Positions 52,901 to 61,748 of a DNA stretch of 64,000 nt are shown in pieces; within the stretch, counting starts at the first letter, position 1; each line of letters begins with the position of its first letter. The stretch lies in the NCBI RefSeq assembly GCF_004118325.1, contig NZ_RDFA01000002.1, positions 439,001-503,000 on the forward strand, written 5' to 3'. A program made the position numbers and the translations under genes. Below the pieces are notes generated by a model that had not been told where the DNA came from, ran no database searches, and saw nothing but the letters and a program-made list of their open reading frames with translations. Origin of the DNA: Halorientalis pallida. Its GTDB lineage: Archaea; Halobacteriota; Halobacteria; Halobacteriales; Haloarculaceae.

Positions 52901-55121
52901 GACGTATCTCGACCCGGAACGAGCGGAGACTGACGACTTCGGGACGCTCGTCGACCGCCTCGACGACCTCGACGGAACACTCCGGGTCCCGGCACTGGCA
53001 GACGATGGGTCACAGGACGCTCGACCCGTGGAAGCGCTGAGCAAGCACCCTGCTCCGGACCACCTCGTCAGAGTTGAGACCGAATCCGGCCGAACGCTTC
53101 GGCTGACACCGGACCACGAGGTCCACGTATTCGACGGCGAGATCGGTCGTATCGTGTCCGTCTCGGCGAGTGAACTCGACGAGACCGAAACCATGGTGAC
53201 GCCGTCGCACCTCGATAGCGTCGCCACGTCAGAGACGATCGAGTTCGACCTCCTCGCGGAGTTCCTCCGGTCCGAAACCGTCGACACCGACCGTCTGATG
53301 GTCAAGGGGCTGGACAAGGACCGGCTGTACGACCTGTTCGAGCGACGACTCGCCGACGGCTGGGATGGCCGGTTCTATCCACTCCAGAGTACAGCGGACT
53401 ACCTTGGACTCACGAAGAAACGCCTCAGTAACTACCTCTACAGGGAGTCGATTCCGGTCTCGCTCCTCAGACAGTTTTTCGACAGTGACGCGGACCTATT
53501 CGAGTTCGTCCCGTCGGACGTGCAACTCGGCCTGAAGCGGGACAGCGCCGAGATAGACCGCACGGTCACACTTGACACCCGGGTGGCGACACTCCTCGGG
53601 TACTACGCGGCGGAGGGCTTCACGCGCCGGCAGGAGACCACGAAGGGCGACATCTTCCAGACCACGCTGTGTGGGACCGAACCCGAAGCCCGTGAGTTCT
53701 TCTATGACGTGTTCTCGACCGAGTTCGGTCTCGAACCATACGAGGAGAACGACGCGAAGGTAACGGCCTCGGGTCGACTCCTGCACGAGTTTTTCGACAC
53801 CATCCTCGACGCTGGACATCTCGCGCACACGAAACGTGTCCCACAATGCGTCTTCGATTCACCGGACGCCATCGTCGAGGCGTATCTCAGTGGCTACGTC
53901 AGCGGAGACGGTTCGACCGACGGCGGTGCACCGCGCGTCACGGCGACGACCGTCAGTCCGGAACTGCGACACGACCTCGTGGCACTCCTGAGCCGACTGG
54001 GGATCACGGCGACCGTCCGAGAAACGGAAACTAGGCTTCTCCGCGACCAGTTCCCCGAGTTCTACGAGCGGACCGACGACTCACGCTCCCGACCGACCTT
54101 CGAACTGACAATCTCACGGCGGGACGCAGTCGCGTTCGCCGATCGGGTCGGATTCCACCTCTCACGAAAGGACCGACTACTTGCCGAACGCGTCGCCGAG
54201 ACCAACGTGGGAACGGGCCCAGCCTACGCGTTCGACGGTGGCCGAGACGATATCGTGTTCGACCCGGTAAGCGACGTATCCTACGAAGAGTCGAACGAAG
54301 AACACGTGTATTGTCTGACCGTCTCGGAGACCCACTCACTCGTTGCGAACGACCTCTCCGTCGCTCAATGCGACGGTGACGAAGACTGCGTGATGCTTCT
54401 GATGGACGGAATGTTGAATTTCAGTAAATCATTCCTCCCTGACAAGCGTGGCGGAAAAATGGACGCGCCCCTGGTCATGTCCTCGCGGATCGACCCCACC
54501 GAGATCGACGACGAGGCCCACAACATGGACGTGATGGACCAGTACCCCCGGGAGTTCTACGAGGCCACGCGGGAGATGGCCGACCCCGAGGCGGTCGAGG
54601 ACATCATGACCATCGCCGAGGAGAACCTCGGCACCGACCGGGAGTACACCGGCTTCCGGCACACCCACGACACCAGCAACATCGCGCTGGGGCCGGACCT
54701 GTCGGCGTACAAGACGCTGGACGACATGATGAAGAAGATGAACGCCCAGCTGGAGCTCTCCCGGAAACTCCGGGCCGTCGACGAGACCGACGTGGCCGAA
54801 CGGGTCATCGAGTACCACTTCCTGCCCGACATCATCGGCAACCTCCGGGCGTTCTCCCAGCAGGAGACCCGCTGTCTGGACTGTGGCGAGAAGTACCGAC
54901 GCGTCCCGTTGACCGGTGACTGCCGGAACTGTGGCGGGGACATGACCCTGACCGTCCATCACGGGTCGGTGAACAAGTACATCGACACGGCGCTGGAAGT
55001 CGCCGAGGAGTACGGCACCCGCGAGTACACCACCCAGCGCCTCGAAATTCTGCAAAAGTCCATCAAACGCATCTTCGAGAACGACAACAACAAACAGAGC
55101 GGGATTGGCGACTTTATGTAA
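49986..55121 (+). CDS. polC: DNA polymerase D large subunit DP2 with intein
   Basis: A 1711-residue precursor of the catalytic subunit of archaeal PolD, of which ~1195 residues are extein. The N-terminal FNVYYAGPIRSAGGTA-like sequence, the zinc ribbon CTDCGTRTYHARCPDC, LSSKTKTPEPIEKGILR, and HPYFHAAKRRN mark the family. The catalytic motif NCDGDEDCVMLLMDG is split by an intein between N945 and C1462, so splicing is needed to make an active polymerase. A second zinc motif (CLDCGEKYRRVP with CRNCGGDM) and NNKQSGIGDFM end the protein. The natural acidic insertion (~280-310) is a halophile feature. The ATG at 49986 overlaps the preceding gene's stop. Confidence 0.96.
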   Translation: MREADDRYFERLEADLDDAFEVAQAARERGGDPTKDVEIPTARDMADRVENILGIDGVAERVRDLEGEMSREEAALELVEDFVDGSVGDYDTDAGKIEGAVRTAVALLTEGVVAAPIEGIDRVEVLENDDGTEFVNVYYAGPIRSAGGTAQALSVLVADYARSLLGMDEFKARKDEIGRYAEEVDLYDQETGLQYSPKEKESKFIAEHMPIMLDGEATGDDEVSGYRDLERIDTNSARGGMCLVFAEGIALKAPKIQRYTRNLEEVEWPWLQDLIDGTIGKDDGDDEGEDGEEAEASDGEADDAAEDATDEPAGPPRVDPSEKFLRDLIAGRPVFTHPSEPGGFRLRYGRARNHGFATAGVHPATMHLVDDFLATGTQIKTERPGKAAGVVPVDTIEGPTVRLANGDVRRIDDPGEALAVRNGVEAILDLGEYLVNYGEFVENNHPLAPASYTVEWWEQDLEASAADVQAMRDSVRVDLSDPSADEAIQWAMEYDAPIHPNYTYCWHDISVDEFERLAAAVADGEIANTDGAVVSDTSDGDPAEGDLIVPRADDPEDVSGVLESLLVEHHQHEDRLVVPDWKALVVSLGLTERLEREWAPEDLPATAREYDGGDNAIRAVNAVAPFEIRERAPTRIGNRMGRPEKSESRELSPAVHTLFPIGEAGGNQRDVSKAADAGDAVEGTQGEIEVQVGRRECTDCGTRTYHARCPDCNGVTDAVYVCRDCDIEVEPDPSGRAECHRCESLASPVQYETINVREQFRDALDSVGLRENAFDIVKGVKGLSSKTKTPEPIEKGILRSKHGVSAFKDGTVRYDMTDLPVTAVRPAELDVTADQFRELGYEEDMQGEPLRHDDQLVELKVQDIVLSNGAAEHMLKTADFVDDLLESYYGLDPFYDLDDRQELVGELVFGMAPHTSAATVGRIVGFTSAAVGYAHPYFHAAKRRNCFHPETKVWYEDEDDTWHHESIESLVETYLDPERAETDDFGTLVDRLDDLDGTLRVPALADDGSQDARPVEALSKHPAPDHLVRVETESGRTLRLTPDHEVHVFDGEIGRIVSVSASELDETETMVTPSHLDSVATSETIEFDLLAEFLRSETVDTDRLMVKGLDKDRLYDLFERRLADGWDGRFYPLQSTADYLGLTKKRLSNYLYRESIPVSLLRQFFDSDADLFEFVPSDVQLGLKRDSAEIDRTVTLDTRVATLLGYYAAEGFTRRQETTKGDIFQTTLCGTEPEAREFFYDVFSTEFGLEPYEENDAKVTASGRLLHEFFDTILDAGHLAHTKRVPQCVFDSPDAIVEAYLSGYVSGDGSTDGGAPRVTATTVSPELRHDLVALLSRLGITATVRETETRLLRDQFPEFYERTDDSRSRPTFELTISRRDAVAFADRVGFHLSRKDRLLAERVAETNVGTGPAYAFDGGRDDIVFDPVSDVSYEESNEEHVYCLTVSETHSLVANDLSVAQCDGDEDCVMLLMDGMLNFSKSFLPDKRGGKMDAPLVMSSRIDPTEIDDEAHNMDVMDQYPREFYEATREMADPEAVEDIMTIAEENLGTDREYTGFRHTHDTSNIALGPDLSAYKTLDDMMKKMNAQLELSRKLRAVDETDVAERVIEYHFLPDIIGNLRAFSQQETRCLDCGEKYRRVPLTGDCRNCGGDMTLTVHHGSVNKYIDTALEVAEEYGTREYTTQRLEILQKSIKRIFENDNNKQSGIGDFM
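52821..54368 (+). mobile_element. Intein with LAGLIDADG homing endonuclease in polC
   Basis: A 516-residue in-frame insertion (precursor residues 946-1461). Block A starts Cys946 in CFHPETKVWYED, block B is LTPDHEVHVFDG, the two LAGLIDADG-like motifs are LLGYYAAEGFT (~1203) and YLSGYVSGDGS (~1301), block F is EEHVYCLTVSETHSLVAND, and block G is LSVAQ followed by Cys1462. The C-terminal residue is Gln, as known for PolII inteins of Pyrococcus, and the penultimate residue is Ala rather than His. Both endonuclease motifs still end in an acidic residue plus glycine, so the homing enzyme may be active. Codon use is less GC-rich than the exteins. Confidence 0.92.
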
Positions 55122-55140
55122 GCCTACCCTTTCCGCCTCG

Positions 55141-55219
55141 GGTTCGCGCTACAGGCGCGAACCACTCGGCGCAAAAACGTGGGCGAAAAAAGCGGAACGC
55201 GCGCCGTAGCGCGCGTTCC
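55141..55219 (+). terminator. Two perfect hairpins after polC
   Basis: Hairpin one is GGTTCGCGC and GCGCGAACC with a 5-nt loop (55141-55163). Hairpin two is GGAACGCGCGC and GCGCGCGTTCC with loop CGTA (55194-55219). A-rich stretches (CAAAAACG and GAAAAAAG) lie between. They begin 19 nt after the polC stop and probably end or protect its transcript. The rest of the gap up to 55300 shows nothing else. Confidence 0.5.
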
Positions 55220-55301
55220 AGTGCCGTGCTGGTGACTCCGCATCCGCCCCGCAACCGCACCGCGACCGGTCGACGACCCCGACCCACTGTGATCCGGGCT
55301 A

Positions 55302-55310
55302 GATTTAACC
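55302..55310 (+). promoter_or_regulatory. TATA-like box GATTTAACC
   Basis: An AT-rich element 26-34 nt before the ATG at 55336, positioned for a leaderless transcript of the next gene. It follows a GC-rich stretch, so it stands out. Confidence 0.45.
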
Positions 55311-55335
55311 ACCGGCCCGACGAATCGTCATGGGT

Positions 55336-55635
55336 ATGAGTGACACACCTGAGGGCACCACGCCGTCGTTCGGACAGACGGTCTACGACGACGAGGGCAA
55401 CGAACTTGGCCGCATCCGGGGCTTCGACGAACACGGGTTCTACGTGACCCTCGACGAGGGTATCGAGGGCTTCTCGGAGGAACACGTGACCTCCGGTCAC
55501 GAGTGGGGCGAGGCCGAGTTGATGTGGCGCTGCTGGGAGTGTGGTGAGATGGGCGACATCGACGAGGACATCCCCGAGGCCTGTCCCACCTGTGGCGCGC
55601 CCAAAGAGGACATCTATTACTGGACCGAGGACTGA
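55336..55635 (+). CDS. Rubredoxin-like zinc protein (DUF7130)
   Basis: A 99-residue protein. The N-terminal half is a small PRC-barrel-like fold (GQTVYDDEGNELGRIRGFDE and TLDEGIEGFSEEHVTSGH). The C-terminus has a rubredoxin-like metal site, CWECGEMGD and CPTCGAPKEDIYYW. It probably binds zinc or iron. The ATG at 55336 fits the family; a start at 55330 would add two residues. Confidence 0.8.
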   Translation: MSDTPEGTTPSFGQTVYDDEGNELGRIRGFDEHGFYVTLDEGIEGFSEEHVTSGHEWGEAELMWRCWECGEMGDIDEDIPEACPTCGAPKEDIYYWTED

Positions 55636-55644
55636 CCGGCGACC

Positions 55645-56532
55645 GTGGACGTCCTCGTGTTCGGGGCCGGGAGCCTCGGCTCGCTCGTCGGTGGCCTGCT
55701 CGCCCGACAGCATCGCGTGACGCTCGTCGGGCGAGCCCCCCACGCCGGAACCGTCGCCGCCGAGGGTCTGACCGTCGATGGCGAGATCGAGTGCCACGTC
55801 GACCCCGACGGCGTGACCGCAGTGCCGCCCGATGCATCGCCCGACCTGGCAGTCGTGACAGTCAAGGCCTACGACACCGACGCGGCCGCCGCCGCGCTGG
55901 CCGACTGCGACCCCGGAACTGTGCTCTCGCTCCAGAACGGCCTCGACAACGAGGCCCGACTGGGCGATCGCCTCGACAGCCCGGTACTGGCGGGTACCTG
56001 TACCTACGGGGCGATGCTGACCGAGCCGGGCCGGGTCACCTGCACCGGCGTCGGCGAGGTCGTACTGGGACCGCGTGAGGGCGGCGAGTCCGCCGCCGCG
56101 GACCGAGTCGGTGCGGCCTTCGACGAGGCGGGCATCGAGACCACGGTCGCGGCGGACATGCCCCGCCGAACCTGGGAGAAACTGGCGGTCAACGCGGGGA
56201 TCAACGCCACCACGGCGCTGGCCCGGATCGAGAACGGCGCGGTGCTGGACGGGCCGGCGAGCGAGGTGGCTGCAGCGGCCGCACGCGAGACCGCTCGGGC
56301 GGCGCGCGCGGCGGGGGTCGATCTCTCCGACGAGGCGGCGGTCGCGGCCGTCCGGCGGGTCGCCGAGGCGACGGCCGACAACACGTCCTCGATGTACCAG
56401 GACGTACTGGCCGAGCGCCGGACGGAGGTCGACGCGATCAACGGGGCCGTCGCCGAGCGGATCGACGCGCCGGTCAACCGGACCCTCGCGGGACTGCTTC
56501 GGGCCTGGGAACGGGCACGCGACCGCCGATAA
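55645..56532 (+). CDS. panE: Ketopantoate reductase (PanE-like)
   Basis: A 295-residue 2-dehydropantoate 2-reductase that makes pantoate for coenzyme A with NAD(P)H. The nucleotide-binding motif is VFGAGSLGSLVGGLLARQH, followed by VTVKAYDTDAAAAAL, SLQNGLDNEARLGDRL and the catalytic-lysine segment RRTWEKLAVNAGINATTALA; TADNTSSMYQDVLAERRTEV is the family C-terminal signature. The GTG at 55645 immediately precedes the Rossmann motif. It lies 9 nt from the rubredoxin-like gene. Confidence 0.9.
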   Translation: MDVLVFGAGSLGSLVGGLLARQHRVTLVGRAPHAGTVAAEGLTVDGEIECHVDPDGVTAVPPDASPDLAVVTVKAYDTDAAAAALADCDPGTVLSLQNGLDNEARLGDRLDSPVLAGTCTYGAMLTEPGRVTCTGVGEVVLGPREGGESAAADRVGAAFDEAGIETTVAADMPRRTWEKLAVNAGINATTALARIENGAVLDGPASEVAAAAARETARAARAAGVDLSDEAAVAAVRRVAEATADNTSSMYQDVLAERRTEVDAINGAVAERIDAPVNRTLAGLLRAWERARDRR

Positions 56533-56572
56533 GTGGCAAGGTTTAGTGGGTCGCCGTCCGGAGCGTCTGGTG

Positions 56573-57937
56573 ATGGAAATCTTCGGGTCCAGCGGCGTCC
56601 GCGGGGTGGCAAACGAGTACCTCAACCCCGAATTCGTCTGCAACATCGCGCAGGCTGCCGGCTCGGTCTGGGACGCCGACGCCGTCGCGCTGGCCCGGGA
56701 CACGCGAACCACCGGCGAGATGCTGGGCAACGCCGCCGCCAGCGGCCTGGCCAGCGTCGGGTCGGACGTGCACCGACTCGGTGTCGTCCCGACGCCCGGA
56801 CTGCAGGCCTACTGCGAGCGAGTCGGCGTCCCCGGCGTGATGATCACCGCCTCGCACAACCCGCCCCAGTACAACGGGGTGAAGCTCGTCGGGGCCGACG
56901 GGATCGAGCTCTCACGGGGCACGCTCGAACGCGTCGAGGAGCGCCTGCTCGCCGAGGATTTCGCCGCGGTCGCCTGGAACGAGACGGGCCGGGAGGAGCG
57001 GATCGACGACGCCCGGGACCGCTACGTCGAGCAACTGCTTGCCGCCGTCGACCGCGAGCGCATCGCCGCCGCCGACCTGACGGTGGCGCTCGATCCCGGC
57101 CACGGTGCGGGCGCGCTCACCAGCCCCCGGATCTTCCGGGAACTCGGCTGTGAGGTGGTCACCGTCAACGCCCAGCCGGACGGCCACTTCCCCGGCCGGG
57201 ACCCCGAACCCGTCGCGGAGAACCTGGCCGATCTCGGACGGCTGGTCCGGGCAGCCGACGCCGACGTAGGGATCGCCCACGACGGGGACGCCGACCGGGC
57301 GATCTTCTTCGACGAGAACGGCGAGTTCATCGAGGGCGACGGGGCGTTGGCGGCGCTGGCGGCCGCGGAACTCGACGCGGGCGACACCGCCGTCTCGGCG
57401 GTCAACGTCTCCCAGCGGCTGGTGGACGTGGCCGACCGGGCCGGTGCGGCTCTGTCGCTGACGGCCATCGGCAGCACGAACATCATCACGCGCATCCGGG
57501 ACCTCCAGGCCGACGGCGAGTCGGTCCCCGTCGCCGGCGAGGGCAACGGCGGCATCCTCTTCCCCGACTACCGGATCACCCGGGACGGGGCCTACACCGC
57601 GGCGCGCTTCCTCGAACTCCTGGCGGCGAAACCGGCGAGCGAGGTGATCGCGCCCTACGACGATTACCAGTTGCTCCGGACCGACGTGAAATACCAGACC
57701 GACGACGAGCGCCGCCGCCTGCTCGACGCCGTCGAGGCCGTCGCGCGAGAGGCCGACGCCACCCTCGACACCACCGACGGCTACCGGCTGGACTACGGCG
57801 ACAGCTGGGTGTTGGCCCGGCCCAGCGGGACCGAGCCGGTGATCCGCGTCTACGCCGAGTCACAGGACCCCGCGCGGTCGGCCGATCTGGTCGAACGGAT
57901 GCACGAAGCCATGGTCGCCGCCCGCGACGGGGACTAA
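56573..57937 (+). CDS. glmM: Phosphoglucosamine mutase-like phosphohexomutase
   Basis: A 454-residue alpha-D-phosphohexomutase. The phosphoserine loop is VMITASHNPPQYNG, the metal site is GIAHDGDADRAIFFDENG, the sugar-binding loop is GEGNGGILFPDYRITRDG, and the phosphate-binding loop is RPSGTEPVIRVYAE. The enzyme moves phosphate between C6 and C1 of a hexose (glucosamine in GlmM), feeding cell-surface glycan synthesis. GlmM and phosphomannomutase are hard to separate by sequence; I lean to GlmM from the N-terminal SSGVRGVANEYLNPEF. The ATG at 56573 is the only suitable start. Confidence 0.88.
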   Translation: MEIFGSSGVRGVANEYLNPEFVCNIAQAAGSVWDADAVALARDTRTTGEMLGNAAASGLASVGSDVHRLGVVPTPGLQAYCERVGVPGVMITASHNPPQYNGVKLVGADGIELSRGTLERVEERLLAEDFAAVAWNETGREERIDDARDRYVEQLLAAVDRERIAAADLTVALDPGHGAGALTSPRIFRELGCEVVTVNAQPDGHFPGRDPEPVAENLADLGRLVRAADADVGIAHDGDADRAIFFDENGEFIEGDGALAALAAAELDAGDTAVSAVNVSQRLVDVADRAGAALSLTAIGSTNIITRIRDLQADGESVPVAGEGNGGILFPDYRITRDGAYTAARFLELLAAKPASEVIAPYDDYQLLRTDVKYQTDDERRRLLDAVEAVAREADATLDTTDGYRLDYGDSWVLARPSGTEPVIRVYAESQDPARSADLVERMHEAMVAARDGD

Positions 57938-59070
57938 CCCGGCAGTTCCGAGAGCGTCGCCGCCAGTTCCTCGCGTGCCTCCCGCGTGGCGTCCAGCTCC
58001 GCCTGGACCGCGCCGGACTGGAGCCGTTCGCGCTCCGCGTCGTCGAGTTGCTCGCGAGCCTGCGCGCTCTTGCGGAGCCGCTCGTAGTCCTCGCGGTCGG
58101 TCAGCGCCCGGACGGTCCGGGCCATCGCGACCACATCCTCCGGCGCGAACCGGCCCGCGACCTGGATCAGCTCCCGGGCGAGAAAGCGCAGTTCCTCGGC
58201 GGGCGGCGGCGGCCACGAGACGGTCAACGGGCCACCGTCCAGCCGCCGGAGGTAGGTCTGACTGGCGCCGATGGCCGTCTTCAGCGCCGTCGCGTCGTCG
58301 ACGTAGTGGTCGAGTTTGGACTTGGAGTAGTCGGCGTAGTCGAGCAGGGTGGGGATCGGTTCGGTCCCCGGCGGGTGGCTCTCGATGTAGTCCGTCAGCT
58401 TCGCGGGCGGCTGGCGGTAGTCGACGAGCGGGAACGACGCTGTCGTCTCGACGAACGCCAGCACGTCCCGGGCGCTCGCCTCGCGTTTGAACGCACGGAA
58501 GGCCGACTCGACGGCGTCGTTGTAGGACTCGATGGGCTCGCGCAGTCGCTCGACCGGGGCGTCGAGGTCGGTCTCGCCCATCGCGACGAGGGCGTCGAGG
58601 TCGGCGATCCGCTCGTCGAGCTCTCGCACGCGACGTTCGGCACGGGTGCGCAGTTCCCCGTACCGGCTCCGGGTGGCCTCGCGCTCCTCCAGGAGGGCGG
58701 CGTCGTCGGCGGCCGGCGAGAGCGCCGTCCGGGCCCGCTCGAAGTCCGACTCCGTGAGCCGGCGCTGCTGCATGATGTCGTCGACCTCCTCGAAACACTC
58801 GCGGTGGGGAAGGTCCGCGGGGAGGCTGTCGACGAACTTCTCCATCTCCTCCTGGAACTCGATGAAGACCCTGAAGTCGCCGTCCCCGGTCGCCTCCTCC
58901 TCGTAGTCGTCGAACAGTTCCTGGAGCCGGTCGTACTGCTGGGCGACGGCTTCGAGATCGCCCGCTCCGCGCTCCTCGACGCGAGCCCGTGCGTTCTCGG
59001 CCGCGCGGTGGGCCGATTCGAGGTCGTCGATCAGGGCCGCCACGTCGTCGGGGCCCGCGCCGTCACTCAT
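57934..59070 (-). CDS. Coiled-coil haloarchaeal protein (DUF7118-like)
   Basis: A 378-residue soluble protein made largely of helices: [60 protein letters not shown] and [20 protein letters not shown]. It ends with long helices ([20 protein letters not shown]). Resembles a haloarchaeal-only family. No enzymatic motif. The ATG overlaps the end of hisI by 8 nt, so they are co-translated, but any link to histidine synthesis is unknown. It converges with glmM (4-nt overlap of stops). Confidence 0.75.
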   Translation of the reverse strand: MSDGAGPDDVAALIDDLESAHRAAENARARVEERGAGDLEAVAQQYDRLQELFDDYEEEATGDGDFRVFIEFQEEMEKFVDSLPADLPHRECFEEVDDIMQQRRLTESDFERARTALSPAADDAALLEEREATRSRYGELRTRAERRVRELDERIADLDALVAMGETDLDAPVERLREPIESYNDAVESAFRAFKREASARDVLAFVETTASFPLVDYRQPPAKLTDYIESHPPGTEPIPTLLDYADYSKSKLDHYVDDATALKTAIGASQTYLRRLDGGPLTVSWPPPPAEELRFLARELIQVAGRFAPEDVVAMARTVRALTDREDYERLRKSAQAREQLDDAERERLQSGAVQAELDATREAREELAATLSELPG

Positions 59071-59437
59071 CGTACACGTCGTCGGGGTCGAACACCCGGT
59101 CCCCGACGACCTCGCCGTCGATGGTACGGTAGAAACACGAGCGATACCCGGTGTGACAGGCGCCGCCCTCCTGTTCGACCAGGTACAGCAGGGAGTCGCC
59201 GTCGCAGTCGACCCGGATCTCCTCCACAGTCTGGATGTGGCCGCTGGTCGCACCTTTCTCCCAGAGTTCGTCGCGACTGCGCGAGTAGTAGTGGGCCCGC
59301 CCGGTCTCGCGGGTCCGCTCGACGGCCGCCCGGGTGACGAAGGCGAGCATGAGCACCTCTCCCGAGGTCGCGTCCTGGGCGACCGCCGGGAGCAGATCCT
59401 GCTCGCCGAAGGCTAACTCGACGTCGGCGTTGTCCAT
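59063..59437 (-). CDS. hisI: Phosphoribosyl-AMP cyclohydrolase HisI
   Basis: A 124-residue enzyme for the third step of histidine synthesis, opening the purine ring of PR-AMP. The motifs [60 protein letters not shown] and TGYRSCFYR contain the metal-binding Asp and Cys residues. No HisE domain is fused, as usual in archaea. HisA is at 63087 in the same window. The ATG at 59437 fits; a longer upstream frame is not HisI-like. Confidence 0.93.
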   Translation of the reverse strand: MDNADVELAFGEQDLLPAVAQDATSGEVLMLAFVTRAAVERTRETGRAHYYSRSRDELWEKGATSGHIQTVEEIRVDCDGDSLLYLVEQEGGACHTGYRSCFYRTIDGEVVGDRVFDPDDVYDE

Positions 59438-59634
59438 ACGTCCCTCTGTGACCGTGGTACCGATATGCTTTGTGTCGCCGTCGCCGTCCGTCGATATCAT
59501 CTGTGAAGTCGCGCCCGCCTCGATTTCAGAACTGATTATCGCGCCGAAAAACCCGGTAATTCTTGCTCTCTGAGTTCTCAGAAACTGTAATCGGGTGTGA
59601 GGATTGAAGCCACTGCGAGACGGAGCTTTCGTCG

Positions 59635-60150
59635 ATGGAACGCCGGAGGTTTCTACAGCGCGGGGCCGTCGGAGTTGCCCTCGGGACCGTCGGCTGTCTC
59701 GGCAGCGGTGGTGAGGTCGTCGTGACGGTCAGTCGTGAGGTGTCCGTCCAGCCCGGGACCGGCTGGATCAGGGAGATTCCAGACGTGTCCGACCCCGGCG
59801 GCTCGATCTCGTACATCTCCCGGTCGCAGGTTCCCTTCGACGTGTACTTTTTCACCAACAAGAAGCAGATGCAGCGATACGACGCCTACACCAACGGCGA
59901 GGATCCGGAGAAACGACCGACCGGCAACCGCGACATCGGGCGCACGGCCACGGAAACCACCGGCGGCGAGTACAAGGCCAGTACGAAAAACGACGGTGGC
60001 CGTCAGACCATCGACGAGGCCGGTCCCTACTACTTCGTCCTCGACCACTCGGACTACCCGGCCGCCGGCGGTGCCTGGCCGAGCGACATGCCGAAACGCC
60101 GGACGATCTACCTCGATCTGACCGTCACGCGACAGCGATTCGGGCTCTAG
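59635..60150 (+). CDS. Tat-exported lipoprotein, unknown
   Basis: A 171-residue protein with a twin-arginine lipoprotein leader: [19 protein letters not shown], with the lipobox VGC at Cys21. The body is beta-rich ([18 protein letters not shown] and [20 protein letters not shown]), then [20 protein letters not shown] and [13 protein letters not shown]. No family is recognised. Upstream, the hairpin TCTGAGTTCTCAGA at 59569-59582 may belong to its promoter. The stop overlaps the convergent peptidase stop. Confidence 0.75.
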   Translation: MERRRFLQRGAVGVALGTVGCLGSGGEVVVTVSREVSVQPGTGWIREIPDVSDPGGSISYISRSQVPFDVYFFTNKKQMQRYDAYTNGEDPEKRPTGNRDIGRTATETTGGEYKASTKNDGGRQTIDEAGPYYFVLDHSDYPAAGGAWPSDMPKRRTIYLDLTVTRQRFGL

Positions 60151-61199
60151 AAGACGCCCAGCCCCTCGATCACCGCGTACAGTACGTCCCCGTAGCTCAG
60201 TCCGAGCAGGAGGCCCAGGAACATCGGCACGAGGAACGGGATGCCCGGCGTGATCCACACCTCGTCGTCGGCGGTGAGGACCGTGAGCCCCTCCCGCAAC
60301 TGTTCGGGCGTCGTCCCGTACGCGCTCCCCTCGATCTCCTCGAAGAACCGCTCGGCTCCCCAGGGATCGGTGATCTCTCCCTCGTCCGGTCGGGCCTCGT
60401 CGTCGGCGTCGACGGACGGATCGTCGGCCCCGGCGTCCTCTTCGGGCCTCGCTCGGCCGCCGTCGGGCACCGCGATCGCGCCGTCGCCGGGCGGGTTCGT
60501 CTCCGCTGGAATACTCGCCGGATCGCGGAACTCCTCGGGGTCGGCCCGCAACGCCGCGAAGCTCGCGCCCCGCCAGGCCAGGTACATCCGGAGCGCGTCC
60601 AGGTCCAGCCCGCGCCGGGTGAAGCCGTCGGGCGTCTGGAGCAGGCGGCCGTACTCCTCGGTGACCCGTTCCGTGGCGACCGGGCGGCCGATCACCATCG
60701 CCTTGGCGACGTGACCCCCGGCCGCGTTGCGTAACGTGAGCGCGACCGGGTAGAACAGCCCGACGACGACCGTATTCGAGAGGACCGTCATCGCGAACAC
60801 GCCCAGCGTCGGGACTACCACCGGCAGCGCGAAGTCCGGAAACAGGTACGTCGGAAAGGTGGGGAAGAGGACGGCGAGCGTGATCAGCGCCTTCGCGTCG
60901 GCGCCGCCGAACCCGCCGATCCACCAGAAGCCGTAGGCCAGCGGGATCACGAACCCGAGGCTGATCGTCGTTCGCAGGAAGTACGCCTGCTGGTTGACGT
61001 AGCCTACCGTCGTCCCCGTCCAGACCTGCCAGGCTTCCAGTGCGAGCGCCAGCAACGCGACCCCGAGCAGGGGGAGCCACGTCCGGTTGGGAACCCGCCG
61101 GGTCTTCACGTCCCGCCAGGCGGCCCAGCCGAGCACTGGCACGGCTACTAACCGTAGCAGATCCGGGACCGACGCCGTCACGAAGCCAGTCGATACCAC
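60147..61199 (-). CDS. Prepilin peptidase (A24 family)
   Basis: A 350-residue membrane aspartic peptidase that removes the class III leader of type IV pilins and archaellins. The two catalytic aspartates are in [17 protein letters not shown] and [19 protein letters not shown]. Hydrophobic segments cluster at both ends ([17 protein letters not shown] and [20 protein letters not shown]), and a ~130-residue acidic cytoplasmic domain lies between them ([20 protein letters not shown]). The large insertion is unusual for bacterial A24 enzymes but seen in archaea. No pilin genes are near. Confidence 0.88.
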   Translation of the reverse strand: MVSTGFVTASVPDLLRLVAVPVLGWAAWRDVKTRRVPNRTWLPLLGVALLALALEAWQVWTGTTVGYVNQQAYFLRTTISLGFVIPLAYGFWWIGGFGGADAKALITLAVLFPTFPTYLFPDFALPVVVPTLGVFAMTVLSNTVVVGLFYPVALTLRNAAGGHVAKAMVIGRPVATERVTEEYGRLLQTPDGFTRRGLDLDALRMYLAWRGASFAALRADPEEFRDPASIPAETNPPGDGAIAVPDGGRARPEEDAGADDPSVDADDEARPDEGEITDPWGAERFFEEIEGSAYGTTPEQLREGLTVLTADDEVWITPGIPFLVPMFLGLLLGLSYGDVLYAVIEGLGVF

Positions 61200-61267
61200 A
61201 CCCGGCCCCAGCGACGGCTAGACAATAGCGTTTGCGAACGGCTCGAAACGGAAAGGCGAGAGCCGCG

Positions 61268-61657
61268 TCAGATGACGCGGTTCTGCAGGTAGTCGAGGTG
61301 CTTCGCGTTGTAGACGATCCGAACCTCGTCGGCGTCGGGGCTGCCGATACAGGTCAGGCGGACGTTCTTCTCTTCGACTTCCTCGTCGCTGAGGATCTGC
61401 TGCATGTCCATGTCGATCTCGCCGTCGACGACGATGGCTGCACAGTTGGCACACGCGCCGGCACGACAGGAGAACGGCCAGTCGTAACCCTGGGATTCGG
61501 CGGCCTCGAGGATGTACTCGCCCTCGTTGACATCCAGGCTGCCGTAGTCCTCGTCGTCGAGGTCGGCGTCAGCGGCCTTGTCGAAGGTCTCGCTGTCGTA
61601 CATGTCCCAACCGTGATCGTCCAGTACTTCGTAATTAAGGTACTCTACCGTGGGCAT
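61268..61657 (-). CDS. fer: Halophilic 2Fe-2S ferredoxin
   Basis: A 129-residue plant-type ferredoxin. The cluster is held by [13 protein letters not shown] and the distal CIG in [10 protein letters not shown]. The acidic N-terminal insertion ([20 protein letters not shown]) is the well-known halophile addition. It carries electrons for 2-oxoacid oxidoreductases. Start is the ATG at 61657. Confidence 0.96.
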   Translation of the reverse strand: MPTVEYLNYEVLDDHGWDMYDSETFDKAADADLDDEDYGSLDVNEGEYILEAAESQGYDWPFSCRAGACANCAAIVVDGEIDMDMQQILSDEEVEEKNVRLTCIGSPDADEVRIVYNAKHLDYLQNRVI

Positions 61658-61748
61658 CAACTCTCTCGTTCGGCCCCCTGACTGTTAGACTTTGCTGTTT
61701 TCGGGTTCCCCCGATGAACAATTATGCCGGATTTTTCCGGCTGCCTGG

